The position numbers and the translations under genes were made by a program. The notes beneath the pieces were generated by a model. That model was not told the DNA's origin, made no database searches, and worked only from the letters and a program-made list of their open reading frames with translations. From Clostridia bacterium (GTDB taxonomy: Bacteria; Bacillota; Clostridia; Oscillospirales; Acutalibacteraceae): DNA of 47,123 nt. Below, one piece after another: positions 33,151-42,098 of the stretch (positions are counted from its first letter, which is position 1; each line of letters starts with the position of its first letter). The stretch covers positions 1-47,123 of the forward strand of contig JAFQON010000005.1 in the NCBI GenBank assembly GCA_017403185.1, given 5' to 3'.

Positions 33151-34038
33151 TTATGACACATAATACGGTGCAAGATTCTGCACAAGCTTGTTGCAGAATT
33201 CCTCATACATAAACCTCTCGTAAACCTCTTTGTTGAGAAGATTCACGCTCTCACCGCTGCTGTTTGTGATATCCGGGAATCTTTTGACCGCTTCGCCTCT
33301 GAATCGCACAAGGTCCTCTTCTCCGTAGCCGCTGTCAGCCACGCTGTCAACAGCGGCATTGAGTTCTGAAATCTCACCCTGAGCTTCCTTTGCCATATAA
33401 TTAAAAAGGTATATATTTTCATTGCCCGGAACGCTTGAAATAAACGAGAGAATTTTATTGTTGAGCTCAGTCCATGCGGCAATACGCTCCCTTTCGGCGG
33501 CAATGGTGAATGAAGCGTTTTTGCCCTCAGCATCCTTGGTATGAAGGCGGTTTATCTCATTGAAAACATCCATCATATCAAGTATATCTGCTTTCAGCGC
33601 ATTATATTCCTTTTCGGCAGCAACAATTTGAGAAAGAAGGTGTGAAAGCTCAAGCACCTCCTGAGCCATAGTGTCACCGAGCGCTTCACCGTGATTGCAC
33701 AGCATCTCCGCCGTAAGTGCCCACATTTCAAGTTTATCACGATCATATTCCGAAAGCATAACAGGGTAATGCTCATTGATTTCAAGCCTCAGATTTATAT
33801 AATCCTCAAGCACCTGCGATTTTTCGCTGCCCGACTGCCTGACAAGCACTGCTGCAGTTGAAAAGTCTCCCTTCTCCGCACTGCTTCTTGCAAGCTCATG
33901 AAAAACCGTGTTTTTTGAGAGGAAAAAGGCGACAAGAATAATCATAACGGCAGCAAGGGATGAAACCACGGCAATAAGTGCATTTTTTTTGCCATGATTT
34001 GAGCCTCTCCTGTTATTATTTACCGAATATTCCTTCAT
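33151..34038 (-). CDS. membrane-anchored extracytoplasmic helical protein, unknown function
   Basis: 295 residues. A basic, Asn-rich start (1-19) precedes one membrane helix (about 19-41) and a mostly alpha-helical outer part (45-295) with heptad-like stretches (VLELSHLLSQIVAAEKEYN, EISELNAAVDSVAD). ELARSSAEKGDFSTAAVLVRQ resembles a TPR-like helix pair. I do not recognise a family. GGAAGG precedes the ATG at 34038. It is divergent to lexA but its promoter lies outside the SOS boxes, so it need not be part of the SOS regulon. Confidence 0.75.
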   Translation of the reverse strand: MKEYSVNNNRRGSNHGKKNALIAVVSSLAAVMIILVAFFLSKNTVFHELARSSAEKGDFSTAAVLVRQSGSEKSQVLEDYINLRLEINEHYPVMLSEYDRDKLEMWALTAEMLCNHGEALGDTMAQEVLELSHLLSQIVAAEKEYNALKADILDMMDVFNEINRLHTKDAEGKNASFTIAAERERIAAWTELNNKILSFISSVPGNENIYLFNYMAKEAQGEISELNAAVDSVADSGYGEEDLVRFRGEAVKRFPDITNSSGESVNLLNKEVYERFMYEEFCNKLVQNLAPYYVS

Positions 34039-34070
34039 AAGCCTTCCTGTTTCTCCTCCTATATCATTTA

Positions 34071-34098
34071 ATTATATCACAGAGTTGAAAATATTCAA
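34071..34098 (-). promoter_or_regulatory. promoter of the membrane-anchored helical protein
   Basis: Minus strand TTGAAT (34093-34098), 16-bp spacer, TATAAT (34071-34076) with TGA before it. Confidence 0.6.
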
Positions 34099-34132
34099 AT
34101 ACCTGTGTTCAAAAAATTTTTTGAAATTTTGT

Positions 34133-34172
34133 CAAACAAATGTTTGCATTTCTTGAACATTTGTGCTATAAT
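34133..34172 (+). promoter_or_regulatory. lexA promoter with two SOS boxes
   Basis: TTGCAT (34144-34149), 17-bp spacer, TATAAT (34167-34172). AAACAAATGTTT (34134-34145) and GAACATTTGTGC (34155-34166) match the Gram-positive LexA operator GAACNNNNGTTC with one or two changes each. The first overlaps the -35 and the second fills the spacer up to the -10, as expected for tight autorepression. Confidence 0.8.
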
Positions 34173-34213
34173 AGGTATCGTAGAAGAAAAATACGATGAA
34201 AAGAGGTTAAATT

Positions 34214-34804
34214 ATGAAACCGATTACCCCTATTCAGCAAAAAATATATGAATTCCTTGTGGAAATGGCAAAAGAAAATATGACCCCCAGCGTAAGAGAA
34301 ATCGGTGCAGCTGTCGGGCTGCGTTCAACCTCCTCAGTTCAGGCAAATCTTGATGCACTTGAAGCTGCAGGCTACATTCAGCGCCCGCCCATGCTCAAAA
34401 GATGTATCAAAATTGTGGGTCAGGCAGAGAATATAACCCATGTACCTGTTCTCGGCACCGTCACGGCAGGTCAGCCCATTCTTGCGGTTGAAGAAATTGA
34501 GGGTTACCTCCCGTTCTCAATGCCGGGCGCAAGCGATAAAGAGCTTTTTGCTCTCAAGGTTAAAGGTGAAAGTATGCTCTGGGCAGGCATTCTTGACGGC
34601 GATATCGTTATCGTTGAAAGAACTCCTACCGCCCGCAACGGCGAAATGGTTGTTGCTCTTGTTGAGGACTCTGCAACGGTCAAAACCTTCTACAAGGAAA
34701 ACGGTCATTTCAGGCTTCAGCCCGAGAATGACGCATATGAACCGATTATTGTTGATGAGGTTGTTATCCTCGGCAAGGTTATTGCAAGCTACAGATACTA
34801 TTAA
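34214..34804 (+). CDS. lexA: LexA repressor (SOS response)
   Basis: 196 residues. N-terminal winged helix: ITPIQQKIYEFLVEMAKENM, cut here at 20, then PSVREIGAAVGLRSTSSVQA (recognition helix). Hinge, then the S24 self-cleaving domain: cleavage site Ala85-Gly86 in GTVTAGQPI, catalytic Ser120 in KGESMLWAGI and Lys157 in ATVKTFY. All elements for RecA-stimulated self-cleavage are intact. AAGAGG is the ribosome site. It faces mfd convergently and shares a terminator with it. Confidence 0.97.
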   Translation: MKPITPIQQKIYEFLVEMAKENMTPSVREIGAAVGLRSTSSVQANLDALEAAGYIQRPPMLKRCIKIVGQAENITHVPVLGTVTAGQPILAVEEIEGYLPFSMPGASDKELFALKVKGESMLWAGILDGDIVIVERTPTARNGEMVVALVEDSATVKTFYKENGHFRLQPENDAYEPIIVDEVVILGKVIASYRYY

Positions 34805-34806
34805 GA

Positions 34807-34843
34807 AAAAAGCTTTCTCACCGTTATGGAGAGAAAGCTTTTT
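34807..34843. terminator. bidirectional terminator between lexA and mfd
   Basis: AAAAAGCTTTCTC / GAGAAAGCTTTTT, a 13-bp stem with A-run and T-run on either side, lying in the 42-bp gap between the two stop codons. Confidence 0.88.
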
Positions 34844-34846
34844 GAT

Positions 34847-37800
34847 TTATTCATCCATATAGTCGAGCACACGCTCAATCAGATTAAGGCGGTTTTCGCC
34901 CTTGAGCATCTTGACCGCAAGGTGCGGCTTGCCTGCACCTGCACTTACTACAAATCTGCCTTTGAAATGTGACGATGCCTTTGAAATCTTTTCCATATCA
35001 AGGCGGTTGATTCTGAAAATCAGCTTGTCTGCCTGCATGGTGATTTCATAAATATCGTGCCTTGCCGCCTTGCCTCTGAGCAGGGCAATTTTAATAAGCC
35101 CCTCAACGCTTTCGGGCGGGTCGCCGAAGCGGTCACAAAGTTCGTCGATAACATCCGAGGCATCCTCGTTTGTTTTGATATCCGCAATCCTGCGGTAAAT
35201 CTGAAGCCTCTGCGGAACGCTTTCGATATATTCATCGGGGATATGAGCATCAATCGGCAGGTCGATAACGCAGTCTTTTTCAGGCTCCGAGGGAGCTTCG
35301 CCCTTTTCCTCGCTGATTGCCTGCTCAAGCAGCTTCACATACATTTCATAACCGACGGATTCCATGTGACCGTGCTGAGATGAGCCGAGCACATTGCCTG
35401 CACCCCTCAGTTCAAGGTCACGCATCGCAATGTGAAAGCCTGAGCCGAATTCGGTGAATTCCCTTATGGAATCAAGCCTGCGTGTGGCAATTTCGCTGAG
35501 CTGCTTGCCTCTTGTGAAGGTGAAATATGCGCTCGCCCTGCGTGACGAGCGGCCGACTCTGCCTCTTATCTGGTGAAGCTGAGCAAGACCCATTCTGTCC
35601 GCATTTTCAATGATGAGCGTGTTTGCGTTGGGCACATCGACGCCCGTTTCAATAATGGTTGTGCAGACAAGAATATCAATCTCGCCTTCAAGAAGCCTTC
35701 TCCACACCTCGCTGAGCTCATCCTCACTCATTTTACCGTGACCTATGCCTACATTTGCATCGGGCAGCATAGCCTTGATTTCTGCCGCTTTTTTCTCGAT
35801 ATCCTCAACTCTGTTATACAGATAATATACCTGACCGCCCCTGCGAAGCTCCTGCTCCATCGCCTGAACAAGCACGGGCATATTGTGCTCGATAACATAG
35901 GTCTGAACAGGCTGTCTGTCCTGCGGAGCCTCTTCAAGCACGGACATATCCCTGATACCTGTCATAGCCATATTGAGTGTTCTCGGTATGGGTGTTGCGG
36001 TGAGGGTAAGCACATCAACGGCGGGGAAAAGCGTTTTGAGCTTTTCCTTCTGCGCAACGCCGAAGCGCTGTTCCTCATCAATAATTATAAGACCCAAATC
36101 CCTGAACTGAACATCCTTTGAGATTACTCTGTGGGTACCCACAACCACATCAACCGAGCCTCTGCGCAGGCCGTTGAGGGTTTTTTCAATCTCTTTTTTT
36201 GTGCAGAATCTTGAAAGCATTCCCGCTTCAATGGGGAAGCCCTCAAAGCGTTTGAGAATTGTCTGATAATGCTGAAGCGCAAGAATGGTGGTCGGCACCA
36301 TGATAGCGCACTGCTTGCCGTCTGCAATGCACTTGAACACCGCACGCAGCGCAACCTCGGTTTTTCCGAAGCCGACATCGCCGCAGAGCAGTCTGTCCAT
36401 GGGATATGTTCTCTCCATATCCTTTTTTATTTCGTGAATGCAGCGGAGCTGATCATCCGTTTCAACAAATTCAAAGCGGCTTTCAAAATCGTTCTGCATA
36501 TCAATATCGGGCGAAAATGCGTGACCCTGAACTTTGATGCGCTTTGAATAGAGCTCGATAAGCTCCTTCGCCATATCCTTAACGGCGCTTTTGACCTTTG
36601 AACGGGTTTTCTGCCAATCCTTGCCGCCGAGCTTGCTGAGCTTGAGCGGCTTTTCGTCACTCGTGGGGCCGATATATTTTGAAACCTGATCAAGCTGAGT
36701 TACGGGCACATAAAGATTGTCGCCCTTGTCGTAGCGGATTTTGATATAATCCTTGGTGTTGCCCGAAGCTTCAAGAGTCTGAATTCCTTCAAAAATGCCG
36801 ATGCCGTGGGTGGCGTGAACAACATATTCGCCCCTGTGAAGCTCGTCAAGATTGTTGAAAGCATTTTTGCCCCTCTTTGTTGAAGCAACCTTGTTTTTTG
36901 CGCTGACGGTGCGGCTTCTGTAGGTAATCAGCGTAAATTTTGCAGAGGGATATTCCATGCCGTATGACAGACCGCCGGGCATAACGCACACCGTTTTTTG
37001 CGGTATTTCGGCAGGGGGTACGGGGCAGAAAAGGGCGGGGATACCCTCACTTTCCAAATCCTCGGCAAGGGTTTTTGCCGCCTTGTCCGTGCCTGCAAGC
37101 ACTGCGCAGGCGTGACCGAGACGGTTGCGGATTGCCGAAATATCATCAAGAACGGTTGCAAAGGTGCCGTTCCACGGCGCAATCTGCTTTGCCGTGAATG
37201 TAACAAGCTCCTTTACGGGGGTATCAAAGCTGCCTCGCGGCAGGTTATCAAGATAAACCGCTCCGTGTTTTTCATAATAATCAAAAAGGTTGAAAAGCTG
37301 AAGGCTGTATCTGTCAAGCCCCTTGCAGAGCACGCCGTCTTGAAAAAGCCCTTTCACGGTTTCGTTCATCAGCTTGCAGGAGGCATCGAATTTTTCTTTA
37401 ACAGAGAAGCTTTCGCATACAAAGAGCATACAGTCCTTTGCATAATCAAAGATGCTTGCACTCTGAGGGTAAATCAGCGGCATATATTTATCAAGCGAGG
37501 AAAGACGCACACCGCTGCGTATGCCGTCAAGGTCTTCGTTGAGATATTTAAGAGCATCACCCTTGATTCTTTTTTCGGAAATATGCTTTTCTATCAGCGC
37601 CGCAAGCACCTCATCGGTGCAGAGAATTTCCCTTGCAGGAGTGATGCGGATTTCCTCCGTCATATCTTCTCTGCGCTGAGTTTCGGGGTCAAAAAATGCA
37701 ATGCTGTCAACGCTGTCACCCCAGAATTCAACTCTGCAGGGCTGCTTTGAGTCAGGCGGGAAGAAATCAAGAATTCCGCCCCTGAGTGCAAACTGACCGG

Positions 37801-38305
37801 GGCCGTCAACCTGCTCGCTCCGTGTGTATCCGCATCGGATAAGGCTGAGCAGAAGCTCGTCAACATCGTGTTCTTCGCCCACCGCAACGGAAAAGCTGTT
37901 GTTCATAAGCATTGCAGGCGGCACGGTAAGCTGGGTTGCCGCCTCCGCCGAAAGCACAACGGCATCAAAATCGCCCGACAGCATTTTATCAAGCACCTTA
38001 AGGCGTGCGTGCTCATACTCCCTTGAAACGGTTTCAAGAGAGCGGAAGGAGAAATCCCTTGCAGGGTATAGCAGAGCATTGATGCCGAAGGCCGCCATAT
38101 CCTGCCTGAGCCTTGTCGCCTGTGCCTCATCGGGAGCAATAACAATGGCTTTTTTGAGCAGGCACATACACATTGATGCGATAACATGAGCCTTGTGGAT
38201 ATGCGAAAGCCCCGTCACGCCGCAAGGCAGACGGTGTTTTCGGATTGCATTTGCAAGAGACATGAATTCAGGTATTTTTTTTGCGGTTTCTGTGTAACAG
38301 TTCAT
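34847..38305 (-). CDS. mfd: transcription-repair coupling factor Mfd
   Basis: 1152 residues, full length. Removes stalled RNA polymerase from lesions and recruits UvrA. The UvrB-like N-terminal part (about 1-330) includes DEAQATRLRQDMAAFG and GGILDFFPPDS. The RNA-polymerase-binding domain is GEYVVHATHGIGIFEG to NLYVPVTQLDQVSKY (about 490-550). The translocase has Walker A CGDVGFGKTEVALRA, IIDEEQRFGV, LTATPIPRTLNMAM and motif VI QIRGRVGRS. The TRCF domain ends the protein. AAGGA precedes the ATG. Adjacent to lexA, giving a DNA-damage pair. Confidence 0.98.
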   Translation of the reverse strand: MNCYTETAKKIPEFMSLANAIRKHRLPCGVTGLSHIHKAHVIASMCMCLLKKAIVIAPDEAQATRLRQDMAAFGINALLYPARDFSFRSLETVSREYEHARLKVLDKMLSGDFDAVVLSAEAATQLTVPPAMLMNNSFSVAVGEEHDVDELLLSLIRCGYTRSEQVDGPGQFALRGGILDFFPPDSKQPCRVEFWGDSVDSIAFFDPETQRREDMTEEIRITPAREILCTDEVLAALIEKHISEKRIKGDALKYLNEDLDGIRSGVRLSSLDKYMPLIYPQSASIFDYAKDCMLFVCESFSVKEKFDASCKLMNETVKGLFQDGVLCKGLDRYSLQLFNLFDYYEKHGAVYLDNLPRGSFDTPVKELVTFTAKQIAPWNGTFATVLDDISAIRNRLGHACAVLAGTDKAAKTLAEDLESEGIPALFCPVPPAEIPQKTVCVMPGGLSYGMEYPSAKFTLITYRSRTVSAKNKVASTKRGKNAFNNLDELHRGEYVVHATHGIGIFEGIQTLEASGNTKDYIKIRYDKGDNLYVPVTQLDQVSKYIGPTSDEKPLKLSKLGGKDWQKTRSKVKSAVKDMAKELIELYSKRIKVQGHAFSPDIDMQNDFESRFEFVETDDQLRCIHEIKKDMERTYPMDRLLCGDVGFGKTEVALRAVFKCIADGKQCAIMVPTTILALQHYQTILKRFEGFPIEAGMLSRFCTKKEIEKTLNGLRRGSVDVVVGTHRVISKDVQFRDLGLIIIDEEQRFGVAQKEKLKTLFPAVDVLTLTATPIPRTLNMAMTGIRDMSVLEEAPQDRQPVQTYVIEHNMPVLVQAMEQELRRGGQVYYLYNRVEDIEKKAAEIKAMLPDANVGIGHGKMSEDELSEVWRRLLEGEIDILVCTTIIETGVDVPNANTLIIENADRMGLAQLHQIRGRVGRSSRRASAYFTFTRGKQLSEIATRRLDSIREFTEFGSGFHIAMRDLELRGAGNVLGSSQHGHMESVGYEMYVKLLEQAISEEKGEAPSEPEKDCVIDLPIDAHIPDEYIESVPQRLQIYRRIADIKTNEDASDVIDELCDRFGDPPESVEGLIKIALLRGKAARHDIYEITMQADKLIFRINRLDMEKISKASSHFKGRFVVSAGAGKPHLAVKMLKGENRLNLIERVLDYMDE

Positions 38306-38327
38306 ATATGTTTTTCCTTGGAAAAGA

Positions 38328-38356
38328 TTGTAATATATTTGTTTTAATGGTATAAT
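38328..38356 (+). promoter_or_regulatory. promoter of the secreted protein gene
   Basis: TTGTAA (38328-38333), 17-bp spacer, TATAAT (38351-38356) preceded by TGG (extended -10), 19 bp before the start codon. Confidence 0.7.
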
Positions 38357-38374
38357 TTTGTTGAGGTGAATTAT

Positions 38375-39346
38375 ATGTTCAGCAAAATATTATCGCTGTT
38401 TTTTGTTCTTTACATAGCAATTTCGTCTGCTCTCGGTCTGCCGATAAAGGGATATGACTCCAAGCAGCTTTTTAATGACCCCGATTTTTTAAAGGGATTT
38501 TCCGTTGTTTCGCAGCAAACTGAAAACGGAAACGGCGTTAAGCTCGGCAGCTTCTCTTACGGCTTATCCGATGAAGCTCCCGACTGGTCAATCGCTCAAT
38601 GGAGCAGCGGAAAATGTCTGTGGGCAGACAGAGCCGAAAGCGACCCTTATACCATAACCGACGGCGTTTCCAAAACCGTCAGATATAACCCCGCCGACAA
38701 ATCGGTTTCCATGCGGCTGAATGCGGCAAATGTTTATAACGGTCAGCCCGCAGGCGATGAAAGCTGGCCTCATCTTCTGCTTGAGCAGTCACCGATTGTC
38801 AACTACAGCAATCTTTCAGATTCAGACAAAAGCTTTTATAATTGCTCCGCAGACAGAATCGTTCTTTCGCTTGATATCCGACTTTCGGATTTTGTTGACA
38901 CAGTAAACAAAGAGGGCATAAATGCGGCACAATATCTTGCCTATTTTTATCTCTGCGGCACAGACAATCAGAAATTTATATGGTTCGGCGTGAATCTCTT
39001 TGATGACAGAGGATATCAGGACACCTACTGGGCGCTTGACAAGGCAAGCAACAAGATGATTTACTGCGTTTCAACAAGGGATACCTACGGCTTTACAGGC
39101 AGGTCACTTTTCAGAAACGGCAAGCCCTTTGTTTCAGACGAATGGGTGCATATTGAGCTTGACCTCACGCCCCACATCGAGGATGCGATGAAGCGTGCAA
39201 ATGAATCAGGCACCTTCGGTACAGCAGTTTCAAAAGAGGATTTTTATATCGGCGGCACAAACATCGGCTTTGAAATTCACGGAAATTACGATTGCACGGT
39301 TGATATCAAAGACTTCCGGCTTACTTCCTACAATAAAACAAACTGA
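38375..39346 (+). CDS. secreted protein of unknown function
   Basis: 323 residues from the ATG at 38375, which has GAGGTGA 5-6 nt upstream (a GTG at 38366 lies inside that site). Residues 1-~22 (MFSKILSLFFVLYIAISSALG) form a signal peptide. The mature part is rich in Tyr, Trp, Asp and Ser, with patterns of beta-sandwich lectin-like domains (LLLEQSPIVNYSNLS, RIVLSLDIRLSDF, WVHIELDLTPHIEDAM and VDIKDFRLTSYNK at the end). That would suit a carbohydrate-binding or concanavalin-like fold, but no family is recognised. Monocistronic with its own promoter and terminator. Confidence 0.8.
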   Translation: MFSKILSLFFVLYIAISSALGLPIKGYDSKQLFNDPDFLKGFSVVSQQTENGNGVKLGSFSYGLSDEAPDWSIAQWSSGKCLWADRAESDPYTITDGVSKTVRYNPADKSVSMRLNAANVYNGQPAGDESWPHLLLEQSPIVNYSNLSDSDKSFYNCSADRIVLSLDIRLSDFVDTVNKEGINAAQYLAYFYLCGTDNQKFIWFGVNLFDDRGYQDTYWALDKASNKMIYCVSTRDTYGFTGRSLFRNGKPFVSDEWVHIELDLTPHIEDAMKRANESGTFGTAVSKEDFYIGGTNIGFEIHGNYDCTVDIKDFRLTSYNKTN

Positions 39347-39349
39347 CTG

Positions 39350-39377
39350 AAAGGGCAGCAAAAGCTGTCCTTTTATA
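39350..39377. terminator. terminator between the secreted protein gene and the HAD gene
   Basis: AAAGGGCAGC / GCTGTCCTTT with an AAAA loop, followed by TTATATTTTT; it overlaps the last codons of the convergent HAD gene. Confidence 0.75.
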
Positions 39378-39981
39378 TTTTTACGCCTTTTGCTGTCAAA
39401 TCTTTCTTAAGAATTTCAAGGTCACCGTGATAATAGCAGTGGCCGTCCATTCCCGTTGCCCTTGCGCCGTCAATGTTAGCCTGAACATCGTCGATGAAGA
39501 AGCATTCTTCGGGGTTGAGAGAAAACTTTTCGTAGAGTGCAAGATAAATTTCTTTTTCGGGCTTGAGAAGCTTGTAATCCGCCGAAATAAGCACTCCGTC
39601 AAACAGTGATAGTGCGGGAATTCCGTTCCTTCTTTCATGAAAATCCGAGGAGGCGTTTGAAAGAAGATAAATTCCGTAGCCGTTTTCTTTAAGCTGCTTT
39701 ATGAAATCATACATTTTTTCAAACGGCGGCATATACGGATAAAAATTCTCTACCATTCCGCAAACCTTGTCATACACCTCTGCGGGAATGGCGGATTTTT
39801 TTTGCTCCATTATTTCATCGGGAAAAATTATCCCCCTGTCCTTATCAGACCAGACGGAATTCCTGAATATCTCTTTGAGAAGGATATCTGCTGTTTCTCT
39901 GTCAAACAGTGAGTACAGTGCTTTTTCAGGGTTGTAGTCAATGAGCACGCCGCCCATGTCGAAAATAATGTTTTTAATCAT
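39373..39981 (-). CDS. HAD-superfamily phosphatase (subfamily IA, YihX-like)
   Basis: 202 residues. Motif I is IIFDMGGVLIDYNP with nucleophile Asp8; motif II LLSNASSDF; motif III Lys in DYKLLKPEKEIY; motif IV FFIDDVQANIDGARATGM. The FDxGGVL form and the KPEKEIY motif place it with the YihX/epoxide-hydrolase-like HADs that dephosphorylate sugar phosphates such as glucose 1-phosphate. Substrate uncertain. Separate from the hydrolase trio, which starts 178 bp away in the other direction. Confidence 0.9.
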   Translation of the reverse strand: MIKNIIFDMGGVLIDYNPEKALYSLFDRETADILLKEIFRNSVWSDKDRGIIFPDEIMEQKKSAIPAEVYDKVCGMVENFYPYMPPFEKMYDFIKQLKENGYGIYLLSNASSDFHERRNGIPALSLFDGVLISADYKLLKPEKEIYLALYEKFSLNPEECFFIDDVQANIDGARATGMDGHCYYHGDLEILKKDLTAKGVKI

Positions 39982-40091
39982 AATAAATCATCACCGAGAT
40001 AAATAATATCACTTTCTGCGCTTTACAGTCAAGCAAAATTCGTCACAGTGTATCATCTGCGCATATTATTTTAAAATTTTATAAGAGATTG

Positions 40092-40136
40092 TTGAAATCA
40101 TCCAATTTATATGGTATTATAAGGTGTAATTTGGAT
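40092..40136 (+). promoter_or_regulatory. promoter and possible operator of the hydrolase trio
   Basis: TTGAAA (40092-40097), 17-bp spacer, TATTAT (40115-40120) with TGG before it. ATCCAATTTA (40100-40109) and TAATTTGGAT (40127-40136) are inverted repeats (9 of 10) that flank the -10 box, a good position for a repressor site. No regulator gene lies beside it. Confidence 0.65.
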
Positions 40137-40159
40137 AATCCCAAAAGGAGCGTGCAAAA

Positions 40160-42037
40160 ATGAAAAAAACCCTCAAAAGAATAATTTCACTTATTCTTTG
40201 CTCGGCAATTCTCTTTTCAATCGGCGCAGTGGGCGCTTCGGCTGAAAAGAAAACAACCTGCGATGAAAACTGCGAGAAATCCCCCGTAGTTATTCTCCCC
40301 GGCATCAACCATTCACCCACAAATCTTTATGATGATAATAATGAGCTTTACAGAGATGCAGACGGCAACACCGTCGGTGGCACCCTGCTTATCCTTGAGC
40401 TGAGCAAGCTCTGGGGTCAGCTTCCCTCACTTGTTGTAAGCCTTCTTGCAACCCTTGTTCTTCAGCATAACATCGGCCTTGAGCAGGCTGCATATAACGC
40501 CGCAAGCGCTGCTTTCTGGGTTCAGGAATGCGATGACAACGGCGACCATGTTCAGAACCTTCAGACTCAGAGATGGAATCACCCCATTTCGGAGATGACA
40601 GAGGAAGATAAGGATTGGCTCTACAGAATGATTCCTCTGCAGAATGTTGAAGCAGTTTACGGCGGCGACCACATCTTCCTTTACACCTTCAACCTTGTAG
40701 GCGACCCCATGGATTCCGCAGATGAGCTTGATGAGTATATCCAGATGGTTAAGGAGCAGACAGGTCACGACAAGGTTACCCTTCTCCCTGTCAGCCTCGG
40801 CGGCACAATCCTCACCGCATATCTTGACGCATACGGCCACAAAGATGTTGACCAGATTATCAATGTTGTTGCCTGCCTTAACGGCACAGACATCGTTGCT
40901 GATATGATGGACAGAAAGTGGAATCTTGCAGATGATTACCTCTATCACGAGTTCATTCCCCCTATTCTCGGTGATGATGTTGCTCTCGGTTACCTCATCA
41001 ACATCATTCTTCATATTCTTCCCCGCTCAGGCGTTGATGCAATCCTCACGGGCGCAATCAGCGGCATTCTTGACACAATTATGATAAACTGCCCGCAGAT
41101 CTGGGCAATGATTCCCTCATACAGATATGATGCTCTTGCAGCAAGATATCTCAATGACCCCGCAAAGGCTAACCTCAAGGCAAGAACAGACCGCTTCCAG
41201 CAGGCAAGGCTCAACCTTGAAAAGAACATTCTTGATGCTGTTGCAGACGGTGTTGAGGTTAATACCATCGCTGCTGCAAACCTTGATTTCGGCGAGCAGG
41301 ACTACGCCTTCTTCGGCATCGTTGCATCCGCTTCCGATTATAACTCAGACGGCATCATCAACCTTGCTTCAACAACAGTCGGCGCAACAGGCGCACCCGG
41401 CAACAAGACTCTTGCAGATATCGAATACACCAAGAACACAAAGTGCTCAAACCCCGACCATAACCACATTTCACCCGATAACATGGTTGATGTTTCAACG
41501 GCAGTCCTGCCCGAAAACACATGGATTTTCCTTGATCAGCATCATGAAGTCGGTAATAACGACGCTGTTCTTAATCTCGTTAAGGCTATCCTTATAAACG
41601 AGGTTGAAAATGTTAATGATGACCCCGTAAATCATCCTCAGTTCAACTACTCCTGCAACACAAAGTATATTCGTCGTTGGAGAATTCCCGAAGCAGAAAA
41701 GCTCCTTGAAGCTGCAGATAAAGGCGAGGTTACACTTGCTGCAGGTGACAGAGAAGAGCTTGTTGCTGCAATAGCAGACGGTGAAGCGGTTATCAACGCA
41801 TCGGTTGTTGATGCGGCAAAGGTCAAGGCTGCCGAGGACAGACTCAACGCAATCCTCTTCAAATACACAGAGTACACAGGCTTTACATATGACGAAGAGC
41901 CCTCGGATTTTGACATATTCCTTGAAAATGCGCTTGAAGGCACCAGCAAATTCCTTGTTGACACCATCGGCGGCGGCAGCGTTGTTGATTGGGTGCTTTC
42001 ACCCGTGCGCAATCTTGCAGACAAAATTTTTGGTTAA
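40160..42037 (+). CDS. secreted alpha/beta hydrolase, paralog 1
   Basis: 625 residues. Signal peptide 1-28 with a type I cleavage site after ASA. The mature start has paired cysteines (CDENC) before VVILPGINHSP, likely the oxyanion strand. The nucleophile elbow is LLPVSLGGT with Ser212, the acid Asp397 in NSDGIINLASTTVG, and the base His462 in DQHHEVGNN; this order and spacing fit a lipase/esterase fold, but the first Gly of G-x-S-x-G is Pro. A conserved CSNPDHNHISPDN lies between Asp and His. Residues ~509-570 form a FIVAR-like helical segment and the end (590-625) is a hydrophobic tail. AAAGGAG precedes the ATG. First of three tandem paralogs; substrate unknown. Confidence 0.85.
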   Translation: MKKTLKRIISLILCSAILFSIGAVGASAEKKTTCDENCEKSPVVILPGINHSPTNLYDDNNELYRDADGNTVGGTLLILELSKLWGQLPSLVVSLLATLVLQHNIGLEQAAYNAASAAFWVQECDDNGDHVQNLQTQRWNHPISEMTEEDKDWLYRMIPLQNVEAVYGGDHIFLYTFNLVGDPMDSADELDEYIQMVKEQTGHDKVTLLPVSLGGTILTAYLDAYGHKDVDQIINVVACLNGTDIVADMMDRKWNLADDYLYHEFIPPILGDDVALGYLINIILHILPRSGVDAILTGAISGILDTIMINCPQIWAMIPSYRYDALAARYLNDPAKANLKARTDRFQQARLNLEKNILDAVADGVEVNTIAAANLDFGEQDYAFFGIVASASDYNSDGIINLASTTVGATGAPGNKTLADIEYTKNTKCSNPDHNHISPDNMVDVSTAVLPENTWIFLDQHHEVGNNDAVLNLVKAILINEVENVNDDPVNHPQFNYSCNTKYIRRWRIPEAEKLLEAADKGEVTLAAGDREELVAAIADGEAVINASVVDAAKVKAAEDRLNAILFKYTEYTGFTYDEEPSDFDIFLENALEGTSKFLVDTIGGGSVVDWVLSPVRNLADKIFG

Positions 42038-42044
42038 TAATTAT

Positions 42045-42077
42045 AAAGGTGAGCGGAATCTTCTCCGTTCACCTTTA
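42045..42077 (+). other. intercistronic stem-loop between paralogs 1 and 2
   Basis: AAAGGTGAGCGGA pairs with TCCGTTCACCTTT (one G-T pair) around a short loop, with no T-run after it. It could protect the upstream mRNA or partly attenuate transcription into paralog 2. Confidence 0.6.
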
Positions 42078-42098
42078 CGGAATTAAGGAGAATGTTCA

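Noticed and set aside
35573-37750. Plus-strand open frames (182 and 250 codons) inside mfd
   Set aside because: They are antisense shadows of a complete Mfd with all helicase motifs; no ribosome site and no family.
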